Shown one piece after another: positions 61,941-64,000 of a stretch of 64,000 nucleotides of DNA (position 1 is its first letter; each line of letters starts with the position of its first letter). The position numbers and the translations under genes were made by a program. A model generated the notes under the pieces. It saw only the letters and a list, made by a program, of their open reading frames with translations, ran no database searches and was not told the origin of the DNA. Source of the DNA: Phorcus lineatus. Taxonomy: Eukaryota; Mollusca; Gastropoda; Trochida; Trochidae. Where the stretch lies: contig OV121091.1 in assembly GCA_921293015.1 (NCBI GenBank), positions 36,812,839 to 36,876,838 of the forward strand. Direction: 5' to 3'.

Positions 61941-64000
61941 CATAATATCAAATCGCAGGTCGAATGTGAAGAATTCTATAAGTATCAATGGAGCCCATTC
62001 AGTTACCTTATTGAGAAACACGTCAATGTCAGCAACGTTACCAATCGTATTGCCACATTCTACTATTATATTTTTCTCCAATTATTCGTTCTTGCATAAT
62101 CTTACGTACGGTGTTTAAGTTTGTTAAACACTCGACCACGGTTATGCCTCGGGTCGTTCAACACTCGGTAAAAAGCTTCGCGAAAGTAAGACCTCAAGCT
62201 TTGGTTACGGGGTTACCTCCCACTGAGCGTTTTTTCTTCAGGTTTTGAAACCCCAATCATTACCCCTCTGTTGTGTTTTATCCCATCGCAATGCCATATG
62301 ATTGTAACACAATTTCCCACAAAACACTGCCTCTTTGGCCCGACGCTTTATTGGTCTTCAGTCATCTCACCTTCTCAATAGCTAACACACCGGAAGGTTA
62401 TCATAACACTAAGCATAGGTGCCCCATTCTCATCACGAGGCCTGCCTCACAAAATGTTAGCACATGTCGCTTACATGAACTAAGATGGCCTAATTGTTAT
62501 GTTTTCTGCATTCTGCCCCTCTTCCCTTGCTTTGAACTTACTTGGCACAAAGTACAAAACACACCTGCTTTGGCGTTAAGAACACCTGACAGTAACTTGA
62601 TATTGGGAGAGTAGGTAGAAACATACACTTGCGTAAGCCGATAAATGTGTCATAAATTAAAACTGTTACCATTTTTTTTGGAAATTCCAAGCAACACTAA
62701 CCTTAATTCAACCTTGTTACAAGATACCAAGATCTGTTTCTGATTGTCTTACTTCAGTTTTCTCTGATTAACATACTTCATGTGGCATTTTAATTACGTA
62801 ATTTCACTTCGGTGAATCTTGCTAACCTTTCTGGTTTTAAGACAAAAGTGAGGAGGGACGTTACAGGTATTTTACTTTTTAAAAGGGATCAACATCCTTA
62901 GATGGGGTCAGGTGCTAGTTGAACACGGAGTTCAGTGTAGTAAGGTCAAATCTCGAGACAAAACACTGTTCTGTCCCTGACAGCTCTTCATGATGCTTAA
63001 CATAAACACAAAACCATGCACGTGATCGTTCGAAGAAAATGGGAAATAAAAGTTCTAGAAGGAAGCAAGCGTTTAGTTGTCCGTGTCTACAGTGTAAGGT
63101 ATTCGCGTTAATATTTTGTCAAAGTTTTAGAATCATCAGCGTTTTATTGCGGGCAAAACAACATACGTCAAATATCGTTATTGATACTAAAGTAGAGAGG
63201 AATTGATTTATCATGTAACAAGTAAACATTCTTACTTAAGTAATATACAAATAATTGTGAAAAGGACATTATTAATTTTGAATTCCTTCATAGGGAGATA
63301 CTAAGTGCCTAATCATGACATCTCGTTTAAATTTACTTGATGCCAAAAAAGCACATTATGGGCTGATTTATTTTTTTAAAAACAGTTAAACTAGTTTTAT
63401 ATTCCCTCTACAATGCAAACATATGGCATTTGATGGTTTTCAATATGTGCTTAAGCCGAAATAACACATGCCAGTTTTATCAATTCAGGTTATAAAATGT
63501 ATTAAATAGTCCTATGAACTCAATTCTATCAATCTGTTTTTCTTAAGAGAAGTTCAAAAATAACGTTCAACTAATTTTGCTACATTGTCCGGTTTCCGAT
63601 GCCAGATCCCGAGTTTAACCTTTATACTGCCACTTCATTGGATGTTAATCAATTAAACTTAATGATTTAAAATATCTAACCTAGTTGATGAAATCACATT
63701 TTGTCAATGAGTATAAGATAATAATTTTTAGCAACAGTTACTTCTTTTCTTAATAAAATAACATAAATTAACTTTCGACATACTTGACTATAATAAAAGT
63801 AATCACTGTCACTGTAAAACACAATCAACAAACGGATCTTGTCGTAAACATCATCTTATGTCAATGGTTTACTGGAAGTAAAGATAAACAAACATGTATT
63901 GGTCGTACCTCAATACGAGAAGCTTCAGTTACCAGTGCCAGATTGGCACCAGTGATTTCTGGAACTTGTATATGACAGGAGACGAAAGGTAAAGACTTCC
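61941..64000. other. No gene recognised
   Basis: A 113-codon plus-strand ORF (62273-62614) in a slightly GC-richer patch is unrecognised. The remainder is AT-rich. Confidence 0.4.
62126..62168. repeat. Short imperfect hairpin flanked by an AACACTCG repeat
   Basis: CGACCACGG and CCTCGGGTCG form an imperfect stem around TTATG, flanked by direct copies of AACACTCG. It may be a minimal foldback remnant. Confidence 0.45.

Overview
The window looks like AT-rich, gene-poor nuclear DNA from an invertebrate animal, most likely a marine mollusc. A vetigastropod such as an abalone is my best guess. The evidence is one clear innexin gene (protostome gap-junction family), many microsatellites and minisatellites, decayed LINE and Tc1-like sequence, and copies of a SINE-like 3' tail (GTGAGTGAG followed by a CGCCGC-type core) that I associate with gastropod genomes. 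The organism call is inference. There are no bacterial-style operons.

Only one protein gene is certain: an innexin on the minus strand at 53140-54354, with its whole coding region in one exon. A strong 3' splice site lies one base upstream of the ATG, so the 5' UTR must be spliced. Two GC-richer blocks upstream on the same strand each end in a good 5' splice site (about 56652 and 57124) and are plausible alternative first exons. Elsewhere there are a few short stop-free stretches next to credible splice sites (near 391, 5334-5521, 20999-21193, 22440-22528, 23651-23825, 32165-32317). I report these as weak exon candidates without function. Most other short ORFs are what chance gives in AT-rich DNA.

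The rest is repeat biology. From left to right: a TA array (1457), two purine-strand minisatellites (2.7-4.0 kb), a SINE-tail insertion flanked by a 24-bp direct repeat (4.4-4.6 kb), a 1.07-kb terminal-inverted-repeat element carrying seven copies of one subterminal motif (6326-7391), a CT array (7.8 kb), a TTAA-bounded MITE (8.2-8.7 kb) with a relative in opposite orientation at 22.8-23.3 kb, a 104-bp tandem duplication (9.6 kb), a LINE reverse-transcriptase relic interrupted by a SINE tail (10.2-11.5 kb), a 5'-truncated LINE 3' end (15.1-15.6 kb), an 8-bp minisatellite (24.1-24.7 kb), a 191-bp tandem duplication and a 20-bp minisatellite (30.1-30.7 kb), a Tc1-like transposase relic (39.1-39.8 kb), a tRNA-like SINE head and a separate SINE tail (41.6-41.8 kb), two foldback elements (42.1 and 45.5 kb), and a 52-bp minisatellite (59.2-59.6 kb). 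Near the right end is a recent tandem duplication (59809-61940) in which one copy lacks 1.09 kb. The missing segment is GC-rich and contains an RFX X-box, an octamer and a palindromic CRE, so it looks like a promoter.

I found no convincing new multi-gene system. The most unusual items are the motif-studded 1.07-kb element, the TTAA MITE family, the 59.8-61.9 kb duplication with its promoter-like segment, and the X-box palindromes.
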